Shown one piece after another: positions 1-8,070 of a stretch of DNA of 64,000 nt. The position numbers and the translations under genes were made by a program. Origin of the DNA: Microthrixaceae bacterium (GTDB lineage Bacteria > Actinomycetota > Acidimicrobiia > Acidimicrobiales > Microtrichaceae); the NCBI GenBank assembly GCA_020637215.1, contig JACJWI010000010.1, positions 34,938 through 98,937 on the forward strand, given 5' to 3'. Each line of letters begins with the position of its first letter. Within the stretch, counting starts at the first letter, position 1. The notes below the pieces were generated by a model. It worked only from the letters and a program-made list of their open reading frames with translations, was not told where the DNA came from and searched no databases.

Positions 1-628
1 CGTCGAACCCGGCCCGACGGGCCGCGACCACGTCGTGGTGTACCGGAGCCCAGACCCTGGACGCGGCCGCCGCGGCGCGGATGCGATGGCCGGACACACC
101 CGGCGAGTCGCCCTGTCGACCCTGGCCCGCACCCCGGGGGCGGCTGGCGCGCGACCCGGTTCCGGGCCGGTACCCGAACGCGGAGAAGGTCTCGACCTGG
201 AGCAGGTCGCCCCTCGCGTCGGTGAGCACGAGGTCGACCTCCCACGAACGGCCCCGTCCCAGCGCGGTCATCCGCTCCGGGCCGATCGCGCGCAGTGCCT
301 GGTGGTGGCCCACGCGGTCACCGACCCGGCTCGGCCGATGCAGCACCGTCCGGTGGGTGGCGATGACGGCGTGCTCGAATCCCAACGCCTCCTTCACGTC
401 GAAGTGCAGCTGCAGGGGAACGTGGTCGGGGTCCGGACGGACCGGACGTGTCCACAGCGAGGTGGAGGTGATCGGCAGTCGGTCGACCCGGATCATCCCG
501 ACATCGCCCCCGGTCGCGGTCCAGAACCGGACGACCGGATCGAGCGTCACCGGGGCCCCGGGAGCGACCCGGTGGACCGGCACGCCGAGGGCGGGCAGGC
601 CCCGACGGCCGGCCGGACGATCGACCAC
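1..628 (-). CDS. MaoC-like / FAS1-type hotdog dehydratase, C-terminus off the left edge
   Basis: The reverse strand reads open from a GTG at 628 to the window edge (209 codons). The start is in the same frame as, and 6 bases after, the stop of the TetR gene, which suggests translational coupling. The product begins VVDRPAGRRGLPALGVPVH and contains TRPVRPDPDHVPLQLHFD, then RPSRVGDRV and GRSWEVDLVLTDARGDL followed by LQVETFSAFGY, a pattern seen in the N-terminal hotdog domain of acyl-dehydratases. The last visible stretch, APVHHDVVAARRAGFD, looks like the conserved PIHxDxxxAxxxG entry to the second, MaoC-type domain. Hydration or dehydration of an acyl-CoA is the expected role, consistent with the ligase and CoA-transferase genes nearby. 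The family assignment comes from motif resemblance only; the gene is partial. Confidence 0.6.
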   Translation of the reverse strand, partial: MVDRPAGRRGLPALGVPVHRVAPGAPVTLDPVVRFWTATGGDVGMIRVDRLPITSTSLWTRPVRPDPDHVPLQLHFDVKEALGFEHAVIATHRTVLHRPSRVGDRVGHHQALRAIGPERMTALGRGRSWEVDLVLTDARGDLLQVETFSAFGYRPGTGSRASRPRGAGQGRQGDSPGVSGHRIRAAAAASRVWAPVHHDVVAARRAGFD

Positions 629-634
629 GTCGGA

Positions 635-1363
635 TCAGCCCGGGGGTTTGCGGCCGGTCACCCCGGAGTAGAGAAGTCGGGCCAGCGCCCGCTGGAGCTC
701 CGGACCGGTGGTGCCGTGGCGTTCGATGCCGTAGCGGTGCCCCGAGACCTGCGCCAGCATCGCCACCAGCACCGACGCGGTGGCGGTCGGGTCGAGGTCC
801 GCCGGCAACCGGCCCGCGTCGCGCTGGCCGCGGACCTCCTCGGCCAGGGCGTCGGTGAAGCTCATCAGCAGCTGGAGGCGGATCTCGCGGAACCGGACGT
901 CGCCCTCGGTGGCGGCCAGGTCGATGACCGCGAGCAGCGCCCGGTGCTCGTCCCAGAACTCGAGGAAGCTCGCGGCGATGCGCTCGCAGGTGTCGTAGGC
1001 CGCACGCCCGTTCCAGCTCCCGTCGCGCACCGGCCGGGTCAGGCGCTCACGACCCTCGCCGACCAGCTCGTCGGCCAACGCCCACAGGGCGGACTCGGCG
1101 TCGGGGAAGTACTGGTAGAAGGTGGCCGGCGATGTCCCCGCGCCCCGGGCGATGTCGACCACCTTCAGGTCCCGGTACGACGTCGTGTACAGCAGCTCCC
1201 GGGTCTGCTCGAGCAGTCGGGCCCGCGTGGCCAGCCCGCGTCGACCGGGCACCCGCCCGTCGACCGCCCGCAGCTCGTCGCTCTCGGTCGGATCGGTCGG
1301 ATCGGTCGGATCGGTCGCCGAGCCCTCGGCTGCGACCTGCTCCGTTGCGCTCTTCGTTGCCAC
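635..1363 (-). CDS. TetR/AcrR family transcriptional regulator
   Basis: A 242-residue protein from a GTG start with AAGGA seven bases upstream. The N-terminal DNA-binding unit lies at about residues 45-100; the helix-turn-helix is visible as VVDIARGAGTSPATFYQYF (68-86), the hallmark TetR pattern. The remaining 140 residues would be the ligand-binding and dimerisation part. An acidic N-terminal linker contains three DPT repeats (residues 18-26) from a 9-base tandem repeat. It lies directly upstream of, and is probably cotranscribed with, the MaoC-like gene, and close to several acyl-CoA metabolism genes, so sensing of an acyl-CoA or related lipid ligand is plausible but inferred. No operator was identified. 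Confidence 0.88.
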   Translation of the reverse strand: MATKSATEQVAAEGSATDPTDPTDPTESDELRAVDGRVPGRRGLATRARLLEQTRELLYTTSYRDLKVVDIARGAGTSPATFYQYFPDAESALWALADELVGEGRERLTRPVRDGSWNGRAAYDTCERIAASFLEFWDEHRALLAVIDLAATEGDVRFREIRLQLLMSFTDALAEEVRGQRDAGRLPADLDPTATASVLVAMLAQVSGHRYGIERHGTTGPELQRALARLLYSGVTGRKPPG

Positions 1364-1445
1364 TCCCGCGTCCTTCGTCGTGATCGGTCCGGGGCGGACC
1401 CGCCCCGAGGGCCGTCACCGACCGAGGGCAGCGTACCGGCGGTGC

Positions 1446-2147
1446 TCAGCCGCCGAGCAGCTTCCAGAGGATCCACACCATGACCGTGATGCCCAGCAGG
1501 CTCAGCACGACCATCATCACGAACCCGACGATGCTGGTCAGCACCAGCGCCAGGATCACGCCCAGGCTGGAGCGGCGGGTGGCGGCGCGGTCGGCCAGGT
1601 CGGCCTCGATGAGCCGGACGTTGCGGTCGTTGGCCTTGTAGGCCATGTCGAAGACGACGCCGGCGAACGGGATCAGGCCGACCACCCCTTCGAAGGCGAC
1701 GTTCCACAGCATGCGGATGATCGTCGGCCAGCTCACACCGGCCAGGACACCGGCGGAGACGACGACCATCGACAGGGCCACCCCGACCGCGTCGCCGATG
1801 CCGGGAACCAGGGTGATGAACCCGTCGACGCCGACGCGACGACCGCCGGTGGCCGGGATCTCGATGGCGTCGTCGAGCACCCACGCCAACCGCTCCACCC
1901 AGCGCGGCAGGGGACGGGTGTTGGGCTTCGGACCTCGGCGGTGGGCGTCGCGGATGTCGTGCAGCGCCTCGGCCACCTCGGCACGGACCGCCACGGTCCG
2001 CCCCGGGCGTGCGGGCGGACCTCCGGGATGCACGACGGGTGCGCCACCGGCCCGCGGGGGCGGAGGTTCGGGGGGCGCGGCGGGGCCGGATGCGCCATGG
2101 ATCTCCCGGCCCTCGATGGTGCCCAGGTGGCGGACGTCGTCGCTCAC
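1446..2147 (-). CDS. DUF4112 family membrane protein
   Basis: A 233-residue protein. The first 80 residues are Pro/Gly-rich and probably cytoplasmic. The segment WVERLAWVLDDAIEIP (83-98) followed by VGVDGFITLVPGIGDAVG (105-122) is the characteristic opening of DUF4112, in which a predicted membrane core follows. Hydrophobic segments are at about 123-140, 150-166 and 196-228. The family has no established biochemical function. The gene stands alone between the TetR regulator and the LLM oxidoreductase, with gaps of about 80 and 117 bases, so no operon partner suggests its role. Confidence 0.8.
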   Translation of the reverse strand: MSDDVRHLGTIEGREIHGASGPAAPPEPPPPRAGGAPVVHPGGPPARPGRTVAVRAEVAEALHDIRDAHRRGPKPNTRPLPRWVERLAWVLDDAIEIPATGGRRVGVDGFITLVPGIGDAVGVALSMVVVSAGVLAGVSWPTIIRMLWNVAFEGVVGLIPFAGVVFDMAYKANDRNVRLIEADLADRAATRRSSLGVILALVLTSIVGFVMMVVLSLLGITVMVWILWKLLGG

Positions 2148-2264
2148 GATCCCCCATTCTCCCCCGGGTCCGCTCCGGGTCCACGCGCTCCCGCTGTCGA
2201 GCTGAGCGCGATCTCGGGCGACGGCGACCTCTCACTGGTCGCCGGCGCCCGAGGTCCGAGCGGG

Positions 2265-3128
2265 TCAGGCGATGAACCGCTCGCCGAACGTGGCGATCAG
2301 CTCGATCGCCTGCTCGGTGCTGTCTGGGCCGAGCACCCCCTGGGCCATCCACGCCGAGGTCAGGATGGTCGTCACCCCGGCCGCCTCGAGCCGTTCGCAG
2401 TTCTCGGCGGTCGGCGTGACCATGGGCGAGGCGATGATCTCGAACGGACGGTCCGCGGTGCCGGCGTCCTCACGGGCCCGTTCCAGGGTCCGGCAGTGCT
2501 GCTCGAGCTTCTCGACCGAGTAGTACATGCCGAGCCAGCCGTCGCCGAGGGTGGCGGCCCGGCGCATGGCGATCTCGGAGTGACCTCCGACGTAGATCGG
2601 CACCGGGGCGGGTGGAGCCGGGCGCATCTCCACCGGGTCGAAGTCGTAGAACTCGCCGTGGTGCTCGACCATGCCGCCGCGCCACAGGGTGCGGACCACC
2701 TCGACCATCTCGTCCATGCGCTTGCCGCGCCGGGCGAAGGGCTGGCCCATCAGCTCGAACTCCTCGGCCATCCACCCGGCGCCGATGCCGAGGCCGACCC
2801 GACCGCGGGACAGGTAGGCCGCGGTGCCGACCGCCTTGGCCACCACGAACGGGTTGCGCAGCGGCAGCACGTACACGTTGGTCAGGAAGCGCAGCCGGGT
2901 GGTGACCGCCGACATCGCCCCGACCGCCACCCACGGGTCCGGCCAGTCCTCGTCGGGGCTGAACAGCGGGACGCCGTCGGGCGTGTAGGGGTACCTGGAG
3001 TCGAGCCGGGCGGGGTACACGACGTGGTCCGACACGGCGACCGAGTCGAAGCCGGCCTCCTCGGCCGCAGCCGCGATGCGGGGCCAGTCGAGCGGGTTGG
3101 CGCCGAGAAGCGCCTGGGAGAACTTCAT
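2265..3128 (-). CDS. LLM class F420-dependent oxidoreductase
   Basis: A 287-residue protein of the luciferase-like (LLM) fold. The start ATG at 3128 is preceded by AGGAG with eight bases of spacing; the longer upstream frame is not needed. The N-terminus MKFSQALLGANPLDW and the stretch AAEEAGFDSVAVSDHV are typical of the TIM-barrel opening, LGIGAGWMAEEFELMG is the family's central glycine-rich motif, and IYVGGHSE marks the distal barrel strands. Such enzymes move hydride between F420H2 (less often FMNH2) and varied substrates; the substrate cannot be read from the sequence. It starts 13 bases after the stop of the synthetase gene, so it is probably in one transcript with it and may act on the same acyl or xenobiotic substrate. 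Confidence 0.85.
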   Translation of the reverse strand: MKFSQALLGANPLDWPRIAAAAEEAGFDSVAVSDHVVYPARLDSRYPYTPDGVPLFSPDEDWPDPWVAVGAMSAVTTRLRFLTNVYVLPLRNPFVVAKAVGTAAYLSRGRVGLGIGAGWMAEEFELMGQPFARRGKRMDEMVEVVRTLWRGGMVEHHGEFYDFDPVEMRPAPPAPVPIYVGGHSEIAMRRAATLGDGWLGMYYSVEKLEQHCRTLERAREDAGTADRPFEIIASPMVTPTAENCERLEAAGVTTILTSAWMAQGVLGPDSTEQAIELIATFGERFIA

Positions 3129-3141
3129 GGGACAGCTCCTG

Positions 3142-5349
3142 TCAGGACCCGGAGGTGGCCCGGTCGCGTAGTTCGAACTTGAGGACCTTGCCGCTGGCGT
3201 TGAGCGGTAGGGCGTCGATGATCTCGACCCGGCGGGGGACCTTGTAGTTGGCCATGTGCTCCCGGGCCCAGGCAATGACCGCATCGCCGTCGAGCTCGGC
3301 ACCGGCGGTCGGCACCACGAACGCGACGCCCACCTCTCCCATCCGCTCGTCGGGCACGCCGACGACGGCCACCTGGGCGATGTCGGGATGGGCCCCGAGG
3401 AGCTGCTCGATCTCGGCGGGGTAGGCGTTGAACCCGCCGACGATGAACATGTCCTTGGTGCGGTCGGTGATGCGCAGGTAGCCGCGGGCGTCGAGCGTGC
3501 CGACGTCGCCGGTGTGCAGCCACCCGTCGGGGTCGACGGCCTCGGCGGTCTGCTCCGGGTCCTCGAAGTACTCCCGCATGACGTTGTAGCCCCGCACCAG
3601 GACCTCGCCGGGCTGGTCCGGGCCGAGCCGGTTGCCGTCGGGATCCGCGATGACGACCTCGACGCCGGGGATGGCCCGACCGGAGGTCGTGGCGATCGTC
3701 TCGGCGCCGTCCTCGCGTCGGCAGACGGTGACCACCCCGCACGCCTCGGTGAGCCCGTAGGCGGTGAGCACGGTCTCGAACCCGAGCTGCTCCTCCATGG
3801 CGACGACGAGCTCGACGGGCACCACCGCCGCGCCGGTGACCGCCAGGCGCAGCGTGTCGACCCGGGACCGGTCGAAGCGGGGGTGGTTCAGCAGCGTCTG
3901 GTACAGCGTCGGCGGTCCGGGGATCATGCTGATGCGCTCGGCCTCGATGGCGTCGATGGCGGCCTCGACGTCGAACACCGGCAACGGGACCATGGTCGCC
4001 CCGGTCATCAGACACGCCAGGATGCCGGCCTTGTAGCCGAAGGTGTGGAAGAACGGGTTGATGATCAGGTAGCGGTCCTCAGCGCGAAGCCCGACGAGGG
4101 TCGACCAGTCGAGGAATGCCCGCAGCGTCGCGGCGTGGGTCTGGACCACGCCCTTGGGGGCGCCGGTCGTGCCCGAGGTGAACAGCACGTCGGACACGTC
4201 GTTCCCGTCGAGCGCGGCAATCCGGGCGTCGAGCTCGGCGTCGGGCACCGCGTCGCCGCCGGCGAGGAGCTCGTCGAGGGTGATCGCGCCGGCCGGCCGC
4301 GCCCCGGTGTCGCGCAGCAGGACGATGCCCTCGAGGGTGTCGGGGCGTCCGGCGGCGTCGAGCATGGACACGTAGTCGTTGCCGAGGAACCCCTCGACGG
4401 TGAGCAGCAGGCGGGCCCGGCTGCGGGCGAGGATGTCGGCGGCTTCCAGGCCCTTGTAGCGGGTGTTGAGCGGGACGAGAGCGGCGCCGGCGGACTGCAG
4501 GCCGAGGACCGCGACCACCCACTCCCAGCAGTTGGGCGCCCAGATCGCCACGCGGTCACCGGGCTCGACGCCCGCGGCGATCAGGCCCTTGGCCATGTTG
4601 TCGACCCGGCGGCGCAGCTCGGCCCAGTCGAGCCGCACCGGCTCGTCACCGGCGAGGTCGACCACCGCCTCGGCGGTGCCGTGGCGCTCCGCGGCGTCGC
4701 GCACCAGCGCCGGCACCGACGCCCAGCGGAGGTCGCCGCGGGTGCCGTCGCCGGCGGCCTCACCGGGAGTCGTTGCGTCTGTCGACATGGGTCCGTCCTC
4801 CGTCACGACGTCATCTTGCTGCGCCGGGCCGAGTGCATCGCCGGCGACTGTACCGGGCGCCCGAGCGGCTCGATCCGGGCCGGGGCGCTCCTCGCCGAAC
4901 CGGTCGCGCAGGCGCCGGTGGCGGTGGGTGAACAGGAACCCGACGAGAGCGGCGACGAGCGGCCGGGCGACCGCGAGTCGCGGCGTGACCTCCAGACGAT
5001 CGGTGACCCGGGAACCGGAGCCTTCGGCGACCACGTCGCGGTCGTGTCGCCACCGGGCCTGCATCCAGCTGCGGGAGTCCTCGCGGAACGATCCGCCCTC
5101 GCGGCCGGAGTCGGCCACCTCGAGCAACCGGAACGAGTGCCGGTCGAACGGCACGAGCCCGAACGCGAGCAGCCAGCTGGTGAAGCTCACCTGGGGGCCG
5201 GTCAACCGATCGCGGTCCGTGGGGTGGGTCATGCGCACGAACGGGGCGAGCTCGAGGTTGACGCCTGCCATCGACGAGGCGTGGGCCCACACCGGACCCG
5301 GTGGCGCCGCCAGGCGGCTCGTGCGTTCCACCACGATCGGTGCGGTCAT
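3142..5349 (-). CDS. SRPBCC-domain / acyl-CoA synthetase encoded in one uninterrupted frame
   Basis: The frame encodes 735 residues without a stop. Residues 1-170 resemble a SRPBCC (START-like) ligand-binding protein: MTAPIVVERTSRLAAPPGPV, then FASW-like SWLLAFGLVPFDRHSF, and an HRHRRLRDRFG end typical of that family's C-terminus. Residues 188-735 are a class I adenylate-forming ligase: P-loop LFTSGTTGAPKGVV, the GWLHTGDVG and DRTKDMFIVGGFNAYPAE motifs, and the C-terminal acyl-adenylation lysine in LNASGKVLKFE. An ATG at 4788 (residue 188) with a GGAGGAC Shine-Dalgarno six bases upstream could start a 548-residue stand-alone ligase. Either the product is a true fusion or the ligase is also made alone by internal initiation. 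Role: ATP-dependent formation of an acyl-CoA; the SRPBCC part may bind the lipid substrate (inference). Confidence 0.82.
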   Translation of the reverse strand: MTAPIVVERTSRLAAPPGPVWAHASSMAGVNLELAPFVRMTHPTDRDRLTGPQVSFTSWLLAFGLVPFDRHSFRLLEVADSGREGGSFREDSRSWMQARWRHDRDVVAEGSGSRVTDRLEVTPRLAVARPLVAALVGFLFTHRHRRLRDRFGEERPGPDRAARAPGTVAGDALGPAQQDDVVTEDGPMSTDATTPGEAAGDGTRGDLRWASVPALVRDAAERHGTAEAVVDLAGDEPVRLDWAELRRRVDNMAKGLIAAGVEPGDRVAIWAPNCWEWVVAVLGLQSAGAALVPLNTRYKGLEAADILARSRARLLLTVEGFLGNDYVSMLDAAGRPDTLEGIVLLRDTGARPAGAITLDELLAGGDAVPDAELDARIAALDGNDVSDVLFTSGTTGAPKGVVQTHAATLRAFLDWSTLVGLRAEDRYLIINPFFHTFGYKAGILACLMTGATMVPLPVFDVEAAIDAIEAERISMIPGPPTLYQTLLNHPRFDRSRVDTLRLAVTGAAVVPVELVVAMEEQLGFETVLTAYGLTEACGVVTVCRREDGAETIATTSGRAIPGVEVVIADPDGNRLGPDQPGEVLVRGYNVMREYFEDPEQTAEAVDPDGWLHTGDVGTLDARGYLRITDRTKDMFIVGGFNAYPAEIEQLLGAHPDIAQVAVVGVPDERMGEVGVAFVVPTAGAELDGDAVIAWAREHMANYKVPRRVEIIDALPLNASGKVLKFELRDRATSGS
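4795..4801 (-). promoter_or_regulatory. Internal Shine-Dalgarno for a possible second start of the ligase
   Basis: GGAGGAC on the reverse strand, six bases before an in-frame ATG at 4788. It is the best ribosome binding site in the gene and falls exactly at the boundary between the SRPBCC-like and ligase parts. Confidence 0.6.
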
Positions 5350-5400
5350 GTCTCCCCCTGACCCGATCAGCGGAGCCCCCGGTGCGGCCCGGGATTCGGC

Positions 5401-6672
5401 TCAGTTGCCCTCGCCCAGCGCGCCCGCCGCCCGCAGGGCGGCGATGCGCTCGCCGTCGTAGCCGAGCACGCTGCCGAGCACCTCGTCGTTGTGCTGACCC
5501 GCGGTCGGCGCCGGGGTGGGATCCGGCAGCTCGGCGTCGAGGAACTTGAGCGGCGTGCCGATCATGTCGGCGCCGTGGGTCTCGTGCGGCATGAACCCGA
5601 ACCGGTCGAGGAACTGGGGGTCATCGGCCAGGGTCTGGGGCGTGTTGACCGGGGCGATCGTCGTGTTGACGGTGCCGGACCACTCCACCCACTCGGCGGT
5701 GGTGCGGGTGGCGAAGATCGCCGCCAGCTCGCGGCGCATCTCGGTGTTGCCCCGGGCGTGGTCGCCGTAGGTGTTGCCGGGCCACCGCTCGAACATGTCC
5801 ATCCGATCGACGCCCGTGCAGAAGTTCTTCCAGAACTCCTGCTCGGAGGCCATGAACAGGACGAACCCGTCGGAGGACTCGTAGACCTGGTAGCGGACGC
5901 CCTCTTCCATGCCGGCGGTGCCGGGGGCACGACGCTCGTAGTCGTCGGCCTTGTTGCCGGTGACCTCGGACTCGGGCCGCTCGTAGGCCTTCCAGGTCTC
6001 GCTGCGCAGCCAGTCCATGGCCGCCGCGGCGTCGGACTGCGCGATCTCCAGGAACGACCCCTCGCCGGTGGCCCGCGCCTTGGTGATGCCGGCCAGCACG
6101 CCGAGGGCTCCGAACAGCGGTCCGGCGTGGATGCCGATCGAGGCGTGCTCGGGCAGGTACGGGAAGCCGTCGTCGTTGAATGTCGGGTTCACGATGCCGG
6201 CCCAGGTGTCGTACGCGATGCCGTGGCTGGGGAGGTTGGCGTACGGGCCGGTCATGCCGTAGCCGGAGATGGTGCAGAACACGAGCCGGGGGTTGATCTC
6301 GAGCAGGTCCTCGTAGCCGAGGCCGCGTCGGGCCAGGGCACCGGGCCGCATGGCCTCGATGACCGCGTCGGCGTCGCGCACGAGGTCCCGGAACACGTCT
6401 TGGGCCTCGTCGGTGCGCAGGTCGAGCGTGAGGGACTTCTTGCCGCGGTGGATGTGCCAGTGCAGCAGCGAGCTGCCCTCGATGATCGGCCACGTCATCT
6501 GGCGGATGTAGTCGCCCGCGGGCGGCTCGACCTTGATGACCTCGGCGCCGAGGTCGGCCAGGTGGGTGCCGACGGCGCCCGGGCCGAGCAGGGACACCTC
6601 GATGACCCGGACCCCGGCGAGGGGCGCGGCGCCGCTCGGGCTCGGTCGGACGGGGTCGGCTTCGGCGGGCAT
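5401..6672 (-). CDS. CaiB/BaiF (family III) CoA-transferase
   Basis: A 423-residue protein with the normal length of the family. GGAGGA sits just before the ATG. The opening PLAGVRVIEVSLLGPGAV GTHLADLGAEVIKVEPP contains the family's signature (VRVIE, LADLGAEVIKVEPP), followed by KKSLTLDLRTDEAQ and ADAVIEAMRPGALARRGLGY. Asp155 in GIAYDTWAG is the candidate catalytic aspartate that forms the mixed anhydride with the acyl group. These enzymes transfer CoA between carboxylic acids or racemise 2-methylacyl-CoA; which of these applies is not decidable here. It lies 51 bases before the SRPBCC/ligase gene in the same direction, so the CoA-transferase, ligase and LLM oxidoreductase probably form one catabolic operon. 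Confidence 0.9.
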   Translation of the reverse strand: MPAEADPVRPSPSGAAPLAGVRVIEVSLLGPGAVGTHLADLGAEVIKVEPPAGDYIRQMTWPIIEGSSLLHWHIHRGKKSLTLDLRTDEAQDVFRDLVRDADAVIEAMRPGALARRGLGYEDLLEINPRLVFCTISGYGMTGPYANLPSHGIAYDTWAGIVNPTFNDDGFPYLPEHASIGIHAGPLFGALGVLAGITKARATGEGSFLEIAQSDAAAAMDWLRSETWKAYERPESEVTGNKADDYERRAPGTAGMEEGVRYQVYESSDGFVLFMASEQEFWKNFCTGVDRMDMFERWPGNTYGDHARGNTEMRRELAAIFATRTTAEWVEWSGTVNTTIAPVNTPQTLADDPQFLDRFGFMPHETHGADMIGTPLKFLDAELPDPTPAPTAGQHNDEVLGSVLGYDGERIAALRAAGALGEGN

Positions 6673-6734
6673 GGTTCCTCCGGACGCGCCGGCTCCGGCG
6701 CGGGATCTGACGGGTCGTCAGATCGTAGCGGAGG

Positions 6735-7871
6735 TCAACGGATGCGGTAGCTCCCGTCGGCGACCTTCATCGGCGTCGGGTCGACCACCTCGAACTGCCC
6801 GATCGTCAACGACCGCAGGCCGTCGAGATCGGCGTCGTCCCAGCGGACGTCGGGTTCGCCGGAGATCGCCGCGTGGGGCCCGGTGTCGACCAGGACCACG
6901 CCGTGGTCCTTCATCGCCTGGGCGACGACCCGGGCCTGGGGGCGCAGGCCCGAGATGTCGACGTCGGCGCGCAGGCGGAACCACGTCCCCATCGGCGGAG
7001 CGGCCGGATCGGTCGAACGTCCGTCCGAGCGGCTGGCCGGCCAGGTCGCGCCGGCGCCGATGTCGGGCAGCACCATGCTCAGCGCGTGGTCGACGCGACT
7101 CGAGGCGACCTCGTCGTAGCGGACGAGGCCCGCCAGCATCGACAGGCCCGACGCGGTCACCGTCCCCGTCGGGGGGATCGTGTTGGACGAGAGGTCGAGG
7201 CGGACGACCCGGTCCGCGTACCAGCTGCCCGGGTGCAGGAGCGCCGCGAACACGTTCTCGCCGGGCGCCTGCGCGTTGATCAGCTCCCAGGACTCGCAGC
7301 GGTGGGTGTCGACGGTGAGCAGGTGCCGGTCCCAGGCCCGGTCGGGCCACCCCTCGAAGCGGGGGTCGTCCGGCCACGGAACCGACTGGTTCTCCGACAC
7401 CGACTGGTACATCGAGGCGACCGCGACGAAGGAGCGGGGAGCGGTGCGGGAGTCGATCAGGTTGGTCGGGTACCCCGAGCGCGAGCCCATCCACGTCGCG
7501 GCGCTGAACCCGGGGAGCAGGGTCTCCGACGGCCCGATCGCCGCGATGGTCGCGCCGCTGCTGCTGCGCACCGGCAGCGATGCGATCGACGCGTGGAACG
7601 CGTGGTCGACCGGGAACAGGTCGCACCCCCCGATCCCCGCTCGGGCACCTGCGGTGACGTAGGTCGTCGGACGGGTCGTGACGGGTGCAGCGGGAGCGGG
7701 CGCCCGCGACGCGTCCAGCGCCGGCGTCGAGCCGTGGCCCGACGAGTTCCGGGAGGCAGGGGCGCAGGCCGCGAGCAGGCCGGCGACTCCGATCAGGGTG
7801 AGCGCCCCGAGGGCACGGCGACCGGTCGGGGATCCGGAACGGGAGCGGCGGAGATGTCGGTCTCGTGACAT
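6735..7871 (-). CDS. Secreted lipoprotein of unknown function
   Basis: A 378-residue protein with an Arg-rich N-terminus, a hydrophobic stretch ALGALTLIGVAGLLAAC and a lipobox ending at Cys36, so lipid-anchored export is likely. A Ser/Ala/Pro/Thr linker follows to about residue 70, then a folded domain with two cysteines (Cys in GIGGCDLF and HRCESW). No known catalytic motif was recognised; the domain ends TPMKVADGSYRIR. It is divergent from the second acyl-CoA synthetase gene across about 200 bases, and 62 bases upstream of the CoA-transferase gene. Confidence 0.7.
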   Translation of the reverse strand: MSRDRHLRRSRSGSPTGRRALGALTLIGVAGLLAACAPASRNSSGHGSTPALDASRAPAPAAPVTTRPTTYVTAGARAGIGGCDLFPVDHAFHASIASLPVRSSSGATIAAIGPSETLLPGFSAATWMGSRSGYPTNLIDSRTAPRSFVAVASMYQSVSENQSVPWPDDPRFEGWPDRAWDRHLLTVDTHRCESWELINAQAPGENVFAALLHPGSWYADRVVRLDLSSNTIPPTGTVTASGLSMLAGLVRYDEVASSRVDHALSMVLPDIGAGATWPASRSDGRSTDPAAPPMGTWFRLRADVDISGLRPQARVVAQAMKDHGVVLVDTGPHAAISGEPDVRWDDADLDGLRSLTIGQFEVVDPTPMKVADGSYRIR

Positions 7872-8058
7872 GGAGATCGGGTCCTGAGGGGTGGGACGAC
7901 GGGGTGCTGTGTCCCGGGTATCGACGGGGGGTCCTCCATCCTTGAGCGGGCTTCGGGGTGCTGTCTCGCGATCTGCGGGGGAAATGTTGCACCCCCATTA
8001 CGGGATGGACATCGTTTCGTCATCTTCTGTGCCGGTCCCGTCGGTGCCGCGGCACCCG

Positions 8059-8064
8059 TAAGCT
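8059..8064 (+). promoter_or_regulatory. -10 hexamer TAAGCT, leaderless start
   Basis: TAAGCT matches the actinobacterial -10 consensus TANNNT and ends six bases before the GTG at 8071, with no Shine-Dalgarno between them; transcription would begin at or next to the start codon. The rest of the 7872-8070 gap shows no other feature. Confidence 0.5.
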
Positions 8065-8070
8065 CCCGGC

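Noticed and set aside
35..1483. Long + strand frame of 482 codons over the left end
   Set aside because: It is antisense to the MaoC-like and TetR genes; its composition is Arg/Gly/Pro-rich and no family is seen. Such frames are common here because of high GC.
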